From the NCBI GenBank assembly GCA_016937695.1, contig JAFGWC010000004.1, positions 28,167-92,166 on the forward strand: a DNA stretch of 64,000 nt, given 5' to 3'. Of this stretch, positions 8,160 through 17,352 are shown in pieces; position 1 is the stretch's first letter, and each line of letters begins with the position of its first letter. The DNA comes from Bacteroidales bacterium (GTDB lineage: Bacteria > Bacteroidota > Bacteroidia > Bacteroidales > NBLH01). Position numbers and translations under genes: made by a program. The notes under the pieces are model-generated. The model was not told the origin of the DNA. It saw nothing but the letters and a program-made list of their open reading frames with translations, and did not search any database.

Positions 8160-9617
8160 TTATTTTACAGGAATATTTTTCAAAGTTTCAATCAAATATT
8201 TCCAAAACATGTCAACAGATTTAATATTTACTTTTTCGTCTGGCGAATGAGGAAAACGAATTGTTGGCCCAAATGATATCATATCCCAATTAGGGTAAGT
8301 TGCTCCAAGAATACCACATTCTAATCCGGCATGAATAACTTTAACTTCTGGTGTTTTGCCAAAATTTTCAAGATATACATTTTTCATAGTTGATAAAATA
8401 TCTGAGTCTGGATTAGGATTCCAACCAGGATAATCACCATCTTGAATAACTTTAGCATTATATTCTTCAAAAAGTTCTTTAAGTTCAACACAGAGTTTGT
8501 TTTTAGCTTCTTCCGATGAACTTCTTTGAAGAGAAAGAACTTTAATTTGTCCATTTTCTGACTTAACAACAGCAAGATTTGATGATGTTTCAACAACATC
8601 AGGCAAAGCATCTATCATTTTAATTACGCCATTTGGACAAATACTTATTGAATTTAACAGATTTGTTGTAGTTTTTGTATCAATAAATTTTTTGGGCATG
8701 TCTATTTCTTCCAGCGAAATACTTAATCCTTCATCATCAGTTAAAACATCAAGAAATTGAGCTTTTATTTCTTTAACAAGTTTAATAAAAAGCAAATCTT
8801 TTTCTTGTGGAATTGCAACTAAAGCAAAAGCTTCTCTGGGAATAGCATTTCTTAAATTTCCTCCTTCAATTTCAGAAAGCATAATGCCAAAATGTTCATT
8901 TGCTTTAATAAGAATTTTATTCATTATTAAATTGGCATTTCCTCTTTTTAAAATAATATCTAAACCAGAATGTCCACCTTTTAAACCTTTTACAGCAATT
9001 CTGTATGATTTATAGTTTTCTTTTGGATTTTCTTCTGAATAGTTAAAAATTGCAGTTGTATTAATTCCGCCGGCACATCCAATATAAAGTTCTCCTTCGT
9101 CTTCCGAATCTAAATTAATTAATATATCTCCCTTCAGGAAATTTGGTTTTAATTCTGTAGCGCCAGTCATCCCGGTTTCTTCATCGATTGTAAATAAAGC
9201 TTCAATCGGGCCATGTTCAATGTCGTTAGATTCTAAGATTGCCATTGCTGCTGCTGCGCCAATTCCATTGTCTGCGCCAAGAGTTGTGCCTTTTGCCGTA
9301 ACCCATTCTCCTTCAATATAAGCTTGAATCGGATCTGCCTCAAAATCATGAATAGTATCAGAATTTTTTTGCGGAACCATATCAAGATGACCTTGGAGAA
9401 TAACGCCCTGTCTGTTTTCAAAGCCTTTAGTTGCAGGCTTTCTAATAATTACATTTCCCGTTTGATCAACAATAGTCTCTAATCCAAGATCTATTCCGAA
9501 TTTTTCAACAAATGCAATAATCCTTTCTTCTTTTTTAGAAGGTCTGGGTATTTGGGTTAAATTATAGAAGTTATTCCATAATTTTTGTGGTTCCAGCTTT
9601 GCTATTTCTTTTCCCAT
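8160..9617 (-). CDS. pepD: Aminoacyl-histidine dipeptidase (M20 metallopeptidase, PepD type)
   Basis: The 485-residue cytosolic zinc dipeptidase hydrolyses Xaa-His and other dipeptides. The M20 landmarks are present in order: the first zinc ligand in LQGHLDMVPQK, the bridging Asp in TTLGADNGIGAAAAMA, the catalytic and ligand acids in FTIDEETGMTGA, a ligand Asp in LINLDSEDEG, and the C-terminal HAGLECGILGATYPNWDMISFGP. A lid/dimerisation domain sits between about 205 and 385, with the usual GGHSG (KGGHSGLDI). The length matches PepD (about 485). There is no signal peptide. It is a single gene with a strong terminator downstream; a 221-base spacer separates it from the divergent small gene at 9839. 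Confidence 0.93.
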   Translation of the reverse strand: MGKEIAKLEPQKLWNNFYNLTQIPRPSKKEERIIAFVEKFGIDLGLETIVDQTGNVIIRKPATKGFENRQGVILQGHLDMVPQKNSDTIHDFEADPIQAYIEGEWVTAKGTTLGADNGIGAAAAMAILESNDIEHGPIEALFTIDEETGMTGATELKPNFLKGDILINLDSEDEGELYIGCAGGINTTAIFNYSEENPKENYKSYRIAVKGLKGGHSGLDIILKRGNANLIMNKILIKANEHFGIMLSEIEGGNLRNAIPREAFALVAIPQEKDLLFIKLVKEIKAQFLDVLTDDEGLSISLEEIDMPKKFIDTKTTTNLLNSISICPNGVIKMIDALPDVVETSSNLAVVKSENGQIKVLSLQRSSSEEAKNKLCVELKELFEEYNAKVIQDGDYPGWNPNPDSDILSTMKNVYLENFGKTPEVKVIHAGLECGILGATYPNWDMISFGPTIRFPHSPDEKVNIKSVDMFWKYLIETLKNIPVK

Positions 9618-9838
9618 AAAATATTTTTTTTAGTTTAAACAGAGTTTATATAAGTTTGTAAAGTTAAAATAAATTTATTCAGAGTTTAAAAAAAAAATGC
9701 ATTATTTATATTTTATGCAACATATAAATTAAATTTTATTTTACTATTAATAAATAATACTTTAACTTTTGGTATTATGTTTGTTGGCTTTATCAGAAAT
9801 ATTTTAACAAAAAAAATTCTAATTTTCGAATAAATTTT

Positions 9839-10039
9839 ATGGATATTGCTGAAGAAGATATTGAAAAAATGTATGACTGGATTAGCAACAAAATGAAATT
9901 TGATAAATGGTATCCTGTTCAATCTGATAAAGCATTTGAAATAATTAAAATTTTATTTAAAGAAGATTTGATAAATAATTGCGAGCTTGACCAAAACGAA
10001 ACACATATCCGTAAAGTCAGAATTGAATTTGAAATTTAA
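9839..10039 (+). CDS. Small hypothetical protein (66 residues)
   Basis: The protein has no TM segment or signal peptide, is acidic, and is predicted to be mostly helical (EEDIEKMYDWISNKMKFDKW, AFEIIKILFKEDLINN) with a final strand (HIRKVRIEFEI). The residue mix (two Trp in the first 24 residues, balanced charge) is unlike the Asn/Ile/Lys-rich translations of non-coding DNA nearby, and this is my main reason to accept it. I do not recognise a family. It stands alone between pepD and a thioredoxin-fold gene. Confidence 0.5.
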   Translation: MDIAEEDIEKMYDWISNKMKFDKWYPVQSDKAFEIIKILFKEDLINNCELDQNETHIRKVRIEFEI

Positions 10040-10279
10040 ATTCTAAATACTTAAAGTCTTTCCTTTTAATTTAAAATATTTGTTCTTTAAATGTTTATTT
10101 TAAATTTAAGCTAATTAAAATGATTTACATTCAATATGAAGTAAATCATTAAAAAAAGATGTTTAATTAATTTGATAAATCTTATATCTAAATATAAAGA
10201 AAAGGAAAAATAAGTTTAATAAATAATGCAATTTTTGGTAATAAAACATTTAGCTTAACATGCTGTAAATTAATACAAT

Positions 10280-11338
10280 ATGAAAATATTTTATTTTATA
10301 ATGATTTTAACTTTTTTTTATGTTAATAATTTAAAATCGCAAGAAATTATTGCGCCAAGTGCTATAAAATGGTACTCAATAAATGAGGCATTCGAATTAA
10401 ATAAAAAGCAAAACAGACCAATAATAGTTGATGTTTATACAGATTGGTGCAGTTGGTGTAAATTTATGATGAAAACTACTTTTGCAAACAATGGAATTTC
10501 AAGTTATATAAATAATAATTTTTATGCAGCTAGATTTAATGCAGAGTTAACAGACACTGTAAAATTTAATGATAAAGATTATATTAACAGACAGATTGGA
10601 AGAAGACCAACTCATGATTTAGCAAATTATTTGTTAGATGGAAAATTGTCTTATCCTTCATTGGTTTATTTCGATAGAGAAGGAAGAAAAACAGTTGTCC
10701 CGGGATATAAAGAATCAAAAGATATTGAACCTATTTTAATATATTTTAATGAAAACTTACAATCTAAAATTTCTTTAAACGAGTTTATAATAAATTTTAT
10801 GTTCACTTATCCAAATGCATTTGAAAATGATCATTCTATTTATAAAATTGATAATGCTTTTAAACCTGACACACTTGGTTTACCCGAATGGCAAAATCTT
10901 GATAAATTTGGAAATAAATATAGTAAAAAGCCTAAACCAATTTTGCTATTTATGTACACAACTTGGTGTATAAGTTGCAATGTTATGGAGAATACAACAT
11001 TTGGAAACACTAAAGTTGCCGACTTTTTAAATGAAAATTTTTACATTATAAAAATAGATGCTGCAAGTCAGGATACTATTAATTTTTTTGGAAAAACTTT
11101 TTATGGAACCGGTAAAAATAATCCTCATCAGATAGCAACATCATTATTTCAAAATAATCTGCAAATGCCTGCTATCGCTTTTTTTGATGAAAAAGCTAAC
11201 TTAATTTCAATAAATAATGGTTATTTAACAACAGAACAAATCTATCCTTTTCTTAAGTTTTTGAATGAAAAAAAATACGTGAAAATGAAATATCAGGATT
11301 ATTTAAAAGAACAGCAAAACACAAAAGTCGCTAATTAA
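10280..11338 (+). CDS. Secreted protein with two thioredoxin-like domains
   Basis: The 352-residue protein opens with a signal peptide (MKIFYFIMILTFFYVNNLKS, cleavage after about residue 21). It has two thioredoxin-fold repeats. The first (about 30-165) carries YTDWCSWCKFM; the second (about 205-340) carries YTTWCISCNVM. Both keep the CxxC of redox-active thioredoxin-like (DUF255/Thioredoxin_7 type) domains, and each is followed by a cis-Pro region (KLSYPSLVYFDREG and LQMPAIAFFDEKA). It is probably a periplasmic disulfide reductase or isomerase. No DsbD-like partner is nearby. The next gene is 250 bases away, so it appears monocistronic. Confidence 0.78.
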   Translation: MKIFYFIMILTFFYVNNLKSQEIIAPSAIKWYSINEAFELNKKQNRPIIVDVYTDWCSWCKFMMKTTFANNGISSYINNNFYAARFNAELTDTVKFNDKDYINRQIGRRPTHDLANYLLDGKLSYPSLVYFDREGRKTVVPGYKESKDIEPILIYFNENLQSKISLNEFIINFMFTYPNAFENDHSIYKIDNAFKPDTLGLPEWQNLDKFGNKYSKKPKPILLFMYTTWCISCNVMENTTFGNTKVADFLNENFYIIKIDAASQDTINFFGKTFYGTGKNNPHQIATSLFQNNLQMPAIAFFDEKANLISINNGYLTTEQIYPFLKFLNEKKYVKMKYQDYLKEQQNTKVAN

Positions 11339-11588
11339 TTGATTCTCAATATTTAATGCTTGAATTATGGCGATTTTTAAATAAAATATATGTTTTTTAA
11401 ACAATATTACTAATTTATATTGATTTAGAATATTATATTTTCTTGATTTGTATTTTTGAAGTCTTCATTAATTACACACAAATCTTGTTCTTTTAAATAA
11501 AGTCAAATTTCCAAACTTTTATTTTTTTTGTACAAAAAAAACTTTTAATTTAATACATTTATAAAGTTTTTTTATTATTAAACAATTT

Positions 11589-14500
11589 ATGAAATCTGGA
11601 AGTAATAGTTCGAAAGAATTAGAAAAAAGAATTTTAGTTCTTGAGGAGGAGAATAAAAAGCTTAAAGAACAGTTAGTGAAAAATAGTGAACTTTCTGCAA
11701 ATGAACATATAGATGTTCAAAGCGAAGAAATAAGAGCTATTAACGAAGAAATGTTAGCTACTAACGACGCATTAAAAGAAAGTGAAAGTAATTTGCAATT
11801 ATTTATAGATGAGGCAGTTGATAGTATTTTGATTAGCGATTACAATGGAAATATAAATTATGTTAATAAAAGTACGATAAAACTAACCGGTTATTCAAAA
11901 TCAGAATTATTAAAATTAAACCTAAAAAATTTATTTACCGAAGAAAGCTTATCCGAAAGTCCTTTTAGATATGATTTGATGAAAAAAGGCCAACCTGTAT
12001 CAAAACAGCGGTATATTAAAACTAAAAATGAAAATCCTGTTTTTGTTGAAATGCGGAGTAAATCATTACCAAGTGGTGAACTGCAAACCATTTTCAGAGA
12101 TATGACCGAATGGCTTAATAAAGAAAGAATAAACAGACAATTTAAAACAATTTTTGATTATTCGCCGGATGCAATTTTTCAAATTAATGAAAAAGGTATA
12201 ATTACTAATTGCAATAATGCTTATGCAAAAGAAATAAGGCTAGATGTAGATGAAATTAAAGGCAAACATTCTTCTGATTTTATTGCGAATAAAGAGTTTT
12301 CAAAACATGGATTTATTCAATTGCAAAAAGAAGGATATTATGAAGCTGAAGTTGAAGAATTAAGAGCTGATGGAACACATACAAAAGCTTGGCGAAAAGC
12401 TGTTGCTTTATTAAATAGTAAAAACAAATTTACAGGAGCAATTGTATTTAACCGAAATATTGAAAAAAAAATAAAAGATGCAGAAATGCAACTTAAATTA
12501 ACTGCCGCAGTTGAGCAAAGTGCAAATACTGTAATTATTACAGATTCAAACGGAATAATTGAATATGTAAATCAAAAATTTGTTGATACTTCAGGTTTTT
12601 CTAAAGAAGAAGCTATAGGAAAGCACACTCGTATTTTAAAATCAGGAAATCATAAACCGGAATATTACAAAGAACTTTGGTATAGAATTAGCTCAGGCAA
12701 GCAGTGGCTTGGAGAATTTCATAACAAAAAGAAGAAAGGGGAGTTTTATTGGGAGTCTGCAACTATTTCACCAATAATAAATATAAAAGGAGAAATATTA
12801 AATTATGTTGCAATTAAAGAAGATATTACAATAAAAAAAGATACAGAAAGAAGATTAATTGAAAGAAACAGAGAATTTGAAGAACTATATTTAAGTAATG
12901 TAAAATTAAATGATAAACTTTTATCTCTTAATATAAAGCTTGAGGAACGCAATGAAAATATTGAGAAAATTAATAATTTTTTAATTGAAGCTCAAAAAAT
13001 TGGTAGAATTGGCACTTGGGAATATGTTTTCGAAAAAGACTCTCTATATTTATCCGGAATTGGTAGAGATATTTTAGGATTAAATGAGAATGATGAAGTT
13101 TCATTTGAAATCTCAAAAAACAGATCGCATCCTGATGATTATCAGACATATAACAATGCTATTAAAGAAACAATTGTAAATCATAAACCTTACAATGTCG
13201 ACAGACGAATAAAATTGTATAATGATAAAATAATACACATTCACGAGCAAGGTCAGATTTATTTTGATAAATCCGGAAAGCCAATTAGATTTTCAGGAAT
13301 TATGCAAGATATTTCTGAAAGAGTTTTAGCAGAAGAAAACTTAAGAAAATCAGAAGAAACATATAGAAATATTTTTAATTCTTCAAGTGAATGTATTTTT
13401 ATTCATGATGCTGAAACAGGAGTAATTGTAGATGTTAATAAATCTATACAAAAAATGTATGGATATAATGAAAAAGAAATTATTGGATTGACAATTGAAA
13501 ATTTAAGCGCCGGATTTGAACCTTATAGAATAAAAGATGCTGCAGAATACATAGCAAAAACAATAAATGAAGGCGATCAATCTTTTGATTGGATGGCAAA
13601 GAGAAAAGATGGAACAATCTTTTGGACAGGCGTAAATCTAACATATCAAGAAATTGCAGGAATTAAAAGAGTGGTTGCAACAGTTAGAGATATTAGTTCA
13701 AGAAAAGAAAGTGAAAATAACTTAATTGAAAGTGAGGATAGGTTAAAGTCGTTATCAAACGCTACGTTCGAAGCAATAACTATTAGTGTTAATAGTGAAA
13801 TTATAGATGTGAATGATACAGCTATGAAGCTATTCGGATTTACATATGAAGAATTTATAGGTGGCAGCGTTTTAATGTTTGTAGCTGAAAATTACAAAGA
13901 AAAAGTTACAAAAAAAATGCTTGATGGCTATGAAAAACCATATGAATTTGTTGCTGTAAAAAAGGACGGAACTAATTTTGAAGTACAGGTTCAGGGTAAA
14001 AACACTATTTATAAAGGCCAAAAAGCCAGAGTTACTGCAATTAGAGATATTACAAGCCTTAAAGCTATTGAAAAAGAGCTTGTTAAAGCCAAAATAAAAG
14101 CTGAAGAAAGTGATAGGTTAAAATCCGCATTTCTTGCAAACATGTCGCACGAGATAAGAACTCCTATGAATGGCATTATCGGCTTTTCTGAATTGCTTGG
14201 AACTCCAGATATTTCGGGAGACCAAAGAGAAAAATATATTGATGTGATAAGACAAAGTAGTAATCAGTTATTACATATTATTGATGATATTTTAGATATT
14301 TCAAAAATTGAAGTAGGAGAGGTTAAAATTGTTAAAGGTGATTTTAATGCAAATGTTTTAATTAATGACATGAAGCATATCTTTGATAATGAGATTATTA
14401 GGCGAAATTTGAAAGTCAAATTAATTTCAAAAACAGGATTGAGAGATGTAGACGCAATTATTGATTCCGATCAATATAGAATAAGGCAAGTATTTACAAA

Positions 14501-15266
14501 TTTAATTAATAATGCTATAAAGTTTACAAAAGAAGGCGAAATAGAAATTGGATATACACTTATTACGCCAAATAAAAAACAAACAATGCCAGAACTTGCT
14601 GATATCAAAGAAAATATGCTTTTGTTTTACGTTAAAGATACAGGATTGGGAATAGTAAAGGAAAAACAAAAATTGATTTTTGACAGATTCAGACAATCAG
14701 ATGAATCTCATTCAAGAGAGTATGGCGGAACCGGTTTAGGATTGTCTATTTCAAAAGGTTTAATCGAAATTCTTGATGGAAATATATGGCTAGTTTCAGA
14801 GTCTGGAATTGGTTCTACTTTTTATTTTACATTGCCTTATACTCACAAAAACATTTCAGAACTAAATTATCTTGAGGAAACTAAAATTATTAAAATAACC
14901 GAATTAAAAAATTTGCATATCTTAATTGTTGAAGATGACGAAATGAACTTATTTTATTTAAAAGAAATATTTTCATCAGTTGGAGCTAAAATTACACATG
15001 CTAAAAATGGCCGAGATGCTTTGGCATTAACTTTAAAACATAGTGATATTGATATTATACTGATGGATATTCAAATGCCGGTTATGGATGGTTTTGAGGC
15101 AACTAAGCAAATTAAAAAGCTGAAAAGCAAATTGCCTATTATAGCACAAACTGCACATGCAATGGTTGATGATAAATATAAAGCTCTTGAAGCCGGTTGC
15201 GACGATTATATCTCAAAACCAATTAATAAAGAAGAGCTGATAGCTAAAATCTTGAAATTAGTTTAA
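11589..15266 (+). CDS. Soluble hybrid sensor histidine kinase with six PAS domains and a receiver
   Basis: This is a 1225-residue cytosolic protein: no TM helix is visible. A coiled coil (about 5-65) precedes six PAS/PAC units at roughly 66-180, 182-295, 298-425, 460-582, 585-708 and 712-828, with LTGYSKSELL, TSGFSKEEAIG and MYGYNEKEIIG among the recognisable helices. HisKA follows with FLANMSHEIRTPMNG and phospho-acceptor His854. The HATPase domain has an N-box NLINNAIKFTKEGE and G-boxes VKDTGLGI and REYGGTGLGLSISKGL. The C-terminal receiver is about 1100-1222, with acidic pocket VEDDE, phospho-acceptor Asp1160 in ILMDIQMPVMDG, and the switch/Lys region TAHAM...YISKPI. It would relay phosphate from His854 to Asp1160 and perhaps on to a separate Hpt protein. 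No regulator gene is adjacent, so its target is unknown. Confidence 0.92.
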   Translation: MKSGSNSSKELEKRILVLEEENKKLKEQLVKNSELSANEHIDVQSEEIRAINEEMLATNDALKESESNLQLFIDEAVDSILISDYNGNINYVNKSTIKLTGYSKSELLKLNLKNLFTEESLSESPFRYDLMKKGQPVSKQRYIKTKNENPVFVEMRSKSLPSGELQTIFRDMTEWLNKERINRQFKTIFDYSPDAIFQINEKGIITNCNNAYAKEIRLDVDEIKGKHSSDFIANKEFSKHGFIQLQKEGYYEAEVEELRADGTHTKAWRKAVALLNSKNKFTGAIVFNRNIEKKIKDAEMQLKLTAAVEQSANTVIITDSNGIIEYVNQKFVDTSGFSKEEAIGKHTRILKSGNHKPEYYKELWYRISSGKQWLGEFHNKKKKGEFYWESATISPIINIKGEILNYVAIKEDITIKKDTERRLIERNREFEELYLSNVKLNDKLLSLNIKLEERNENIEKINNFLIEAQKIGRIGTWEYVFEKDSLYLSGIGRDILGLNENDEVSFEISKNRSHPDDYQTYNNAIKETIVNHKPYNVDRRIKLYNDKIIHIHEQGQIYFDKSGKPIRFSGIMQDISERVLAEENLRKSEETYRNIFNSSSECIFIHDAETGVIVDVNKSIQKMYGYNEKEIIGLTIENLSAGFEPYRIKDAAEYIAKTINEGDQSFDWMAKRKDGTIFWTGVNLTYQEIAGIKRVVATVRDISSRKESENNLIESEDRLKSLSNATFEAITISVNSEIIDVNDTAMKLFGFTYEEFIGGSVLMFVAENYKEKVTKKMLDGYEKPYEFVAVKKDGTNFEVQVQGKNTIYKGQKARVTAIRDITSLKAIEKELVKAKIKAEESDRLKSAFLANMSHEIRTPMNGIIGFSELLGTPDISGDQREKYIDVIRQSSNQLLHIIDDILDISKIEVGEVKIVKGDFNANVLINDMKHIFDNEIIRRNLKVKLISKTGLRDVDAIIDSDQYRIRQVFTNLINNAIKFTKEGEIEIGYTLITPNKKQTMPELADIKENMLLFYVKDTGLGIVKEKQKLIFDRFRQSDESHSREYGGTGLGLSISKGLIEILDGNIWLVSESGIGSTFYFTLPYTHKNISELNYLEETKIIKITELKNLHILIVEDDEMNLFYLKEIFSSVGAKITHAKNGRDALALTLKHSDIDIILMDIQMPVMDGFEATKQIKKLKSKLPIIAQTAHAMVDDKYKALEAGCDDYISKPINKEELIAKILKLV

Positions 15267-15330
15267 GTGCTTGATTATTAAATTGTTATGCCGATGATTA
15301 GTTGCAAACAAAAATTATAAAATAATAAAT

Positions 15331-16383
15331 ATGAAAGGCTACATAAGAGAAATTTTCTCAACGCCATTAGAGCTTGTAACAAAAGGACAAATAAATTTTG
15401 GAACTTTCGACAAAGCTTTTTCTAAAATAAATTTGCTTGAGGCAAAAAAGCTTTTTGGATTTCCTATTCCATTATTTTTAAAAAAAATGAGGCTTAAAGA
15501 ATGGCAGGCTTTTCAATTTTGGACAGAAGATTTTTTTATTTTAATGGCTGTTTATAATCCAAAATCAATTTCTATTAATCAATTATTAATTTTTAATAGA
15601 AAAACTAAACAATTTTATAAATATGAGAAGAAAACAGCTTTTTGGAAAACTAAAATCAGTGAAAACTTAATAAACGGATTTTCTGAGTTTGTTGCTAAAA
15701 ACTTTAAACTTCACGTTTTCAACGAATTAGAAAAAAATAGAATAAAAATTGAAATTGATATCAAAAAATTTAAAACATACCCGGATTTTGAAGCTGACAT
15801 AGAAATAGTAAATCCAGAAAGTAAAAATAAACCTATTATTGTAAGCATTCCATTTGGTAAAAACAGAGGAATGTACTCGCATAAAGAATTGTCCGGAATA
15901 CAAGGCGTAATAAAATTAGGAAGTAAAATAATTAATCTGAAACCTGAAAATTCATTTGCAATTTTTGATGACCACAAAGGCTATTATCCATATAATATGA
16001 AATATGATTGGGTTACAGCTGCAAATTATGTGAATGATGAACTTGTTGGTTTTAATTTGACTGATAATCAGTCTGTTAACTCAGAAAAGTTTAACGAAAA
16101 CGGACTTTGGAAAGGCAATCAATTATATCTTTTACCGCCTGTGAAATTTATTCGGCCAAATGGAGTTAACAAAGAATGGATAATTAGAGATGATAGAGGT
16201 CAAGTTGAATTGAGCTTTTTTCCTGTTCAGAAAAATAATTTCAGATTTAATTTAATTGCTGTAAAATCAGATTATTACGGGCCTTTTGGATATTTTAAAG
16301 GATTTATTAAATATTCGCCAGGTAAAAAAGTTATAGTTGATGATTTTTTTGGAATGGGCGAAAAGAAATTTATTCGTTCATAA
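15331..16383 (+). CDS. DUF2804 family protein
   Basis: The 350-residue protein has the DUF2804 (PF10974) pattern: an N-terminal RE...TP..L...G.INFG...KAF block, the central IPFGKNRGMYSHKE, and FAIFDDHKGYYPYNMKYDWVTAA followed by GFNLTDNQ, NENGLWKGNQ and a C-terminal DRGQVELSFFP. The DDH-GYYP signature is strongly conserved in the family, whose biochemical role is not established as far as I know. There is no signal peptide or TM. It starts 64 bases after the hybrid kinase and could be co-transcribed with it. The following gene begins 27 bases later. Confidence 0.82.
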   Translation: MKGYIREIFSTPLELVTKGQINFGTFDKAFSKINLLEAKKLFGFPIPLFLKKMRLKEWQAFQFWTEDFFILMAVYNPKSISINQLLIFNRKTKQFYKYEKKTAFWKTKISENLINGFSEFVAKNFKLHVFNELEKNRIKIEIDIKKFKTYPDFEADIEIVNPESKNKPIIVSIPFGKNRGMYSHKELSGIQGVIKLGSKIINLKPENSFAIFDDHKGYYPYNMKYDWVTAANYVNDELVGFNLTDNQSVNSEKFNENGLWKGNQLYLLPPVKFIRPNGVNKEWIIRDDRGQVELSFFPVQKNNFRFNLIAVKSDYYGPFGYFKGFIKYSPGKKVIVDDFFGMGEKKFIRS

Positions 16384-16410
16384 ATACAAAAGCTAAATTT
16401 AAAATGTTAA

Positions 16411-17130
16411 ATGTTACTTGTAAAAAAGCTATGCATTATAATTTCTTTCATATTTATTTTTCAAAAACAGAATAATTATCTCAAAATTTTTGGCAACGAT
16501 TATAAAAATGCAATAAACTATTTTATAGATAATAAAACTGTTTTCGAAAACTATTTTTCTGATTATAATGTTGATATAGAGATACTTACCTCAATAATAT
16601 TTCCGGAAAGAATTAGATATTCGATAGTAAAAGATTATTTTGAAACCACATTTCTGGAACTTTTCTATGTTGAAAACGGAAGCTCAAAAGTAGATTTTTC
16701 AATTGGCGATTTTCAAATTAAACCGTCATTTGCCGAAAAAATAGAGTTTTACATTAAAAATAATCCTTATTTAAATCATAAATATGAAATTTTACTGAAT
16801 TATGATACTAAAGAAATAAGCGAAATAAGGAAAAAACGAGTTGAAAGATTAAAAAATAAAAAAAATCAAATTGTCTATATCTCAGCATTTTACGATATTG
16901 TAAAGAGTAAATTTTATTTGCTGAAAAAATCAAAATCAGAAAAAATAAAGTTTTTTGCAACAGCTTATAATTACGGTTTCGATAAATCTCAAAATGTGTT
17001 GGAAAAACACCTAAATGATGAGTTTTTCCCATACGGAACTTCATATCCTCAAAAGCAATATTCTTATTCAGATATTTCGCTTTACTTTTATCGTAATGAA
17101 TATTTTCTTATCTTTAATAAAAAGAATTAA
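16411..17130 (+). CDS. Secreted/anchored protein, possible lysozyme-fold (lytic transglycosylase-like) domain
   Basis: A hydrophobic N-terminus (KKLCIIISFIFIF) is a signal or anchor sequence in this 239-residue protein. Residues about 55-200 show a lysozyme-superfamily-like layout. A Glu in IIFPERIRYS sits where SLT domains have their catalytic ES; DFSIGDFQIKPSFAEKIE resembles the S.G..Q..P.TA block; and FFATAYNYGF resembles the AYNAG block near the C-terminus. I recall similar uncharacterised proteins in other Bacteroidota. The fold is inferred from motif order only and catalysis is unproven. It follows the DUF2804 gene by 27 bases and probably shares its transcript. Upstream ATG 16404 is out of frame, so 16411 is the likely start. 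Confidence 0.5.
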   Translation: MLLVKKLCIIISFIFIFQKQNNYLKIFGNDYKNAINYFIDNKTVFENYFSDYNVDIEILTSIIFPERIRYSIVKDYFETTFLELFYVENGSSKVDFSIGDFQIKPSFAEKIEFYIKNNPYLNHKYEILLNYDTKEISEIRKKRVERLKNKKNQIVYISAFYDIVKSKFYLLKKSKSEKIKFFATAYNYGFDKSQNVLEKHLNDEFFPYGTSYPQKQYSYSDISLYFYRNEYFLIFNKKN

Positions 17131-17200
17131 CCCAAATAATTTGGGAATTATATTTTGACTATTCTATACGCTTAATAATCAGCGTATTGATTATGTTTTA
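17131..17200 (+). terminator. Two short hairpins, possible terminator
   Basis: CCCAAA-TAA-TTTGGG occupies 17131-17145 directly after the stop codon, and TACGCT (17167-17172) / AGCGTA (17181-17186) follows. Neither has a long T-run, so termination is plausible rather than certain. Confidence 0.35.
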
Positions 17201-17352
17201 TTAATTTTATTAATCTTTCAGATTTACTTGTCATTTTTTCTTTATTAAACTGATATAATGTATTAATAATCAATATTTTACACGTAATAATGATACTTTT
17301 TATGTGTAATTAAGTTTGAATTTTCCTTATCTATAACTAAATTACAACAATT

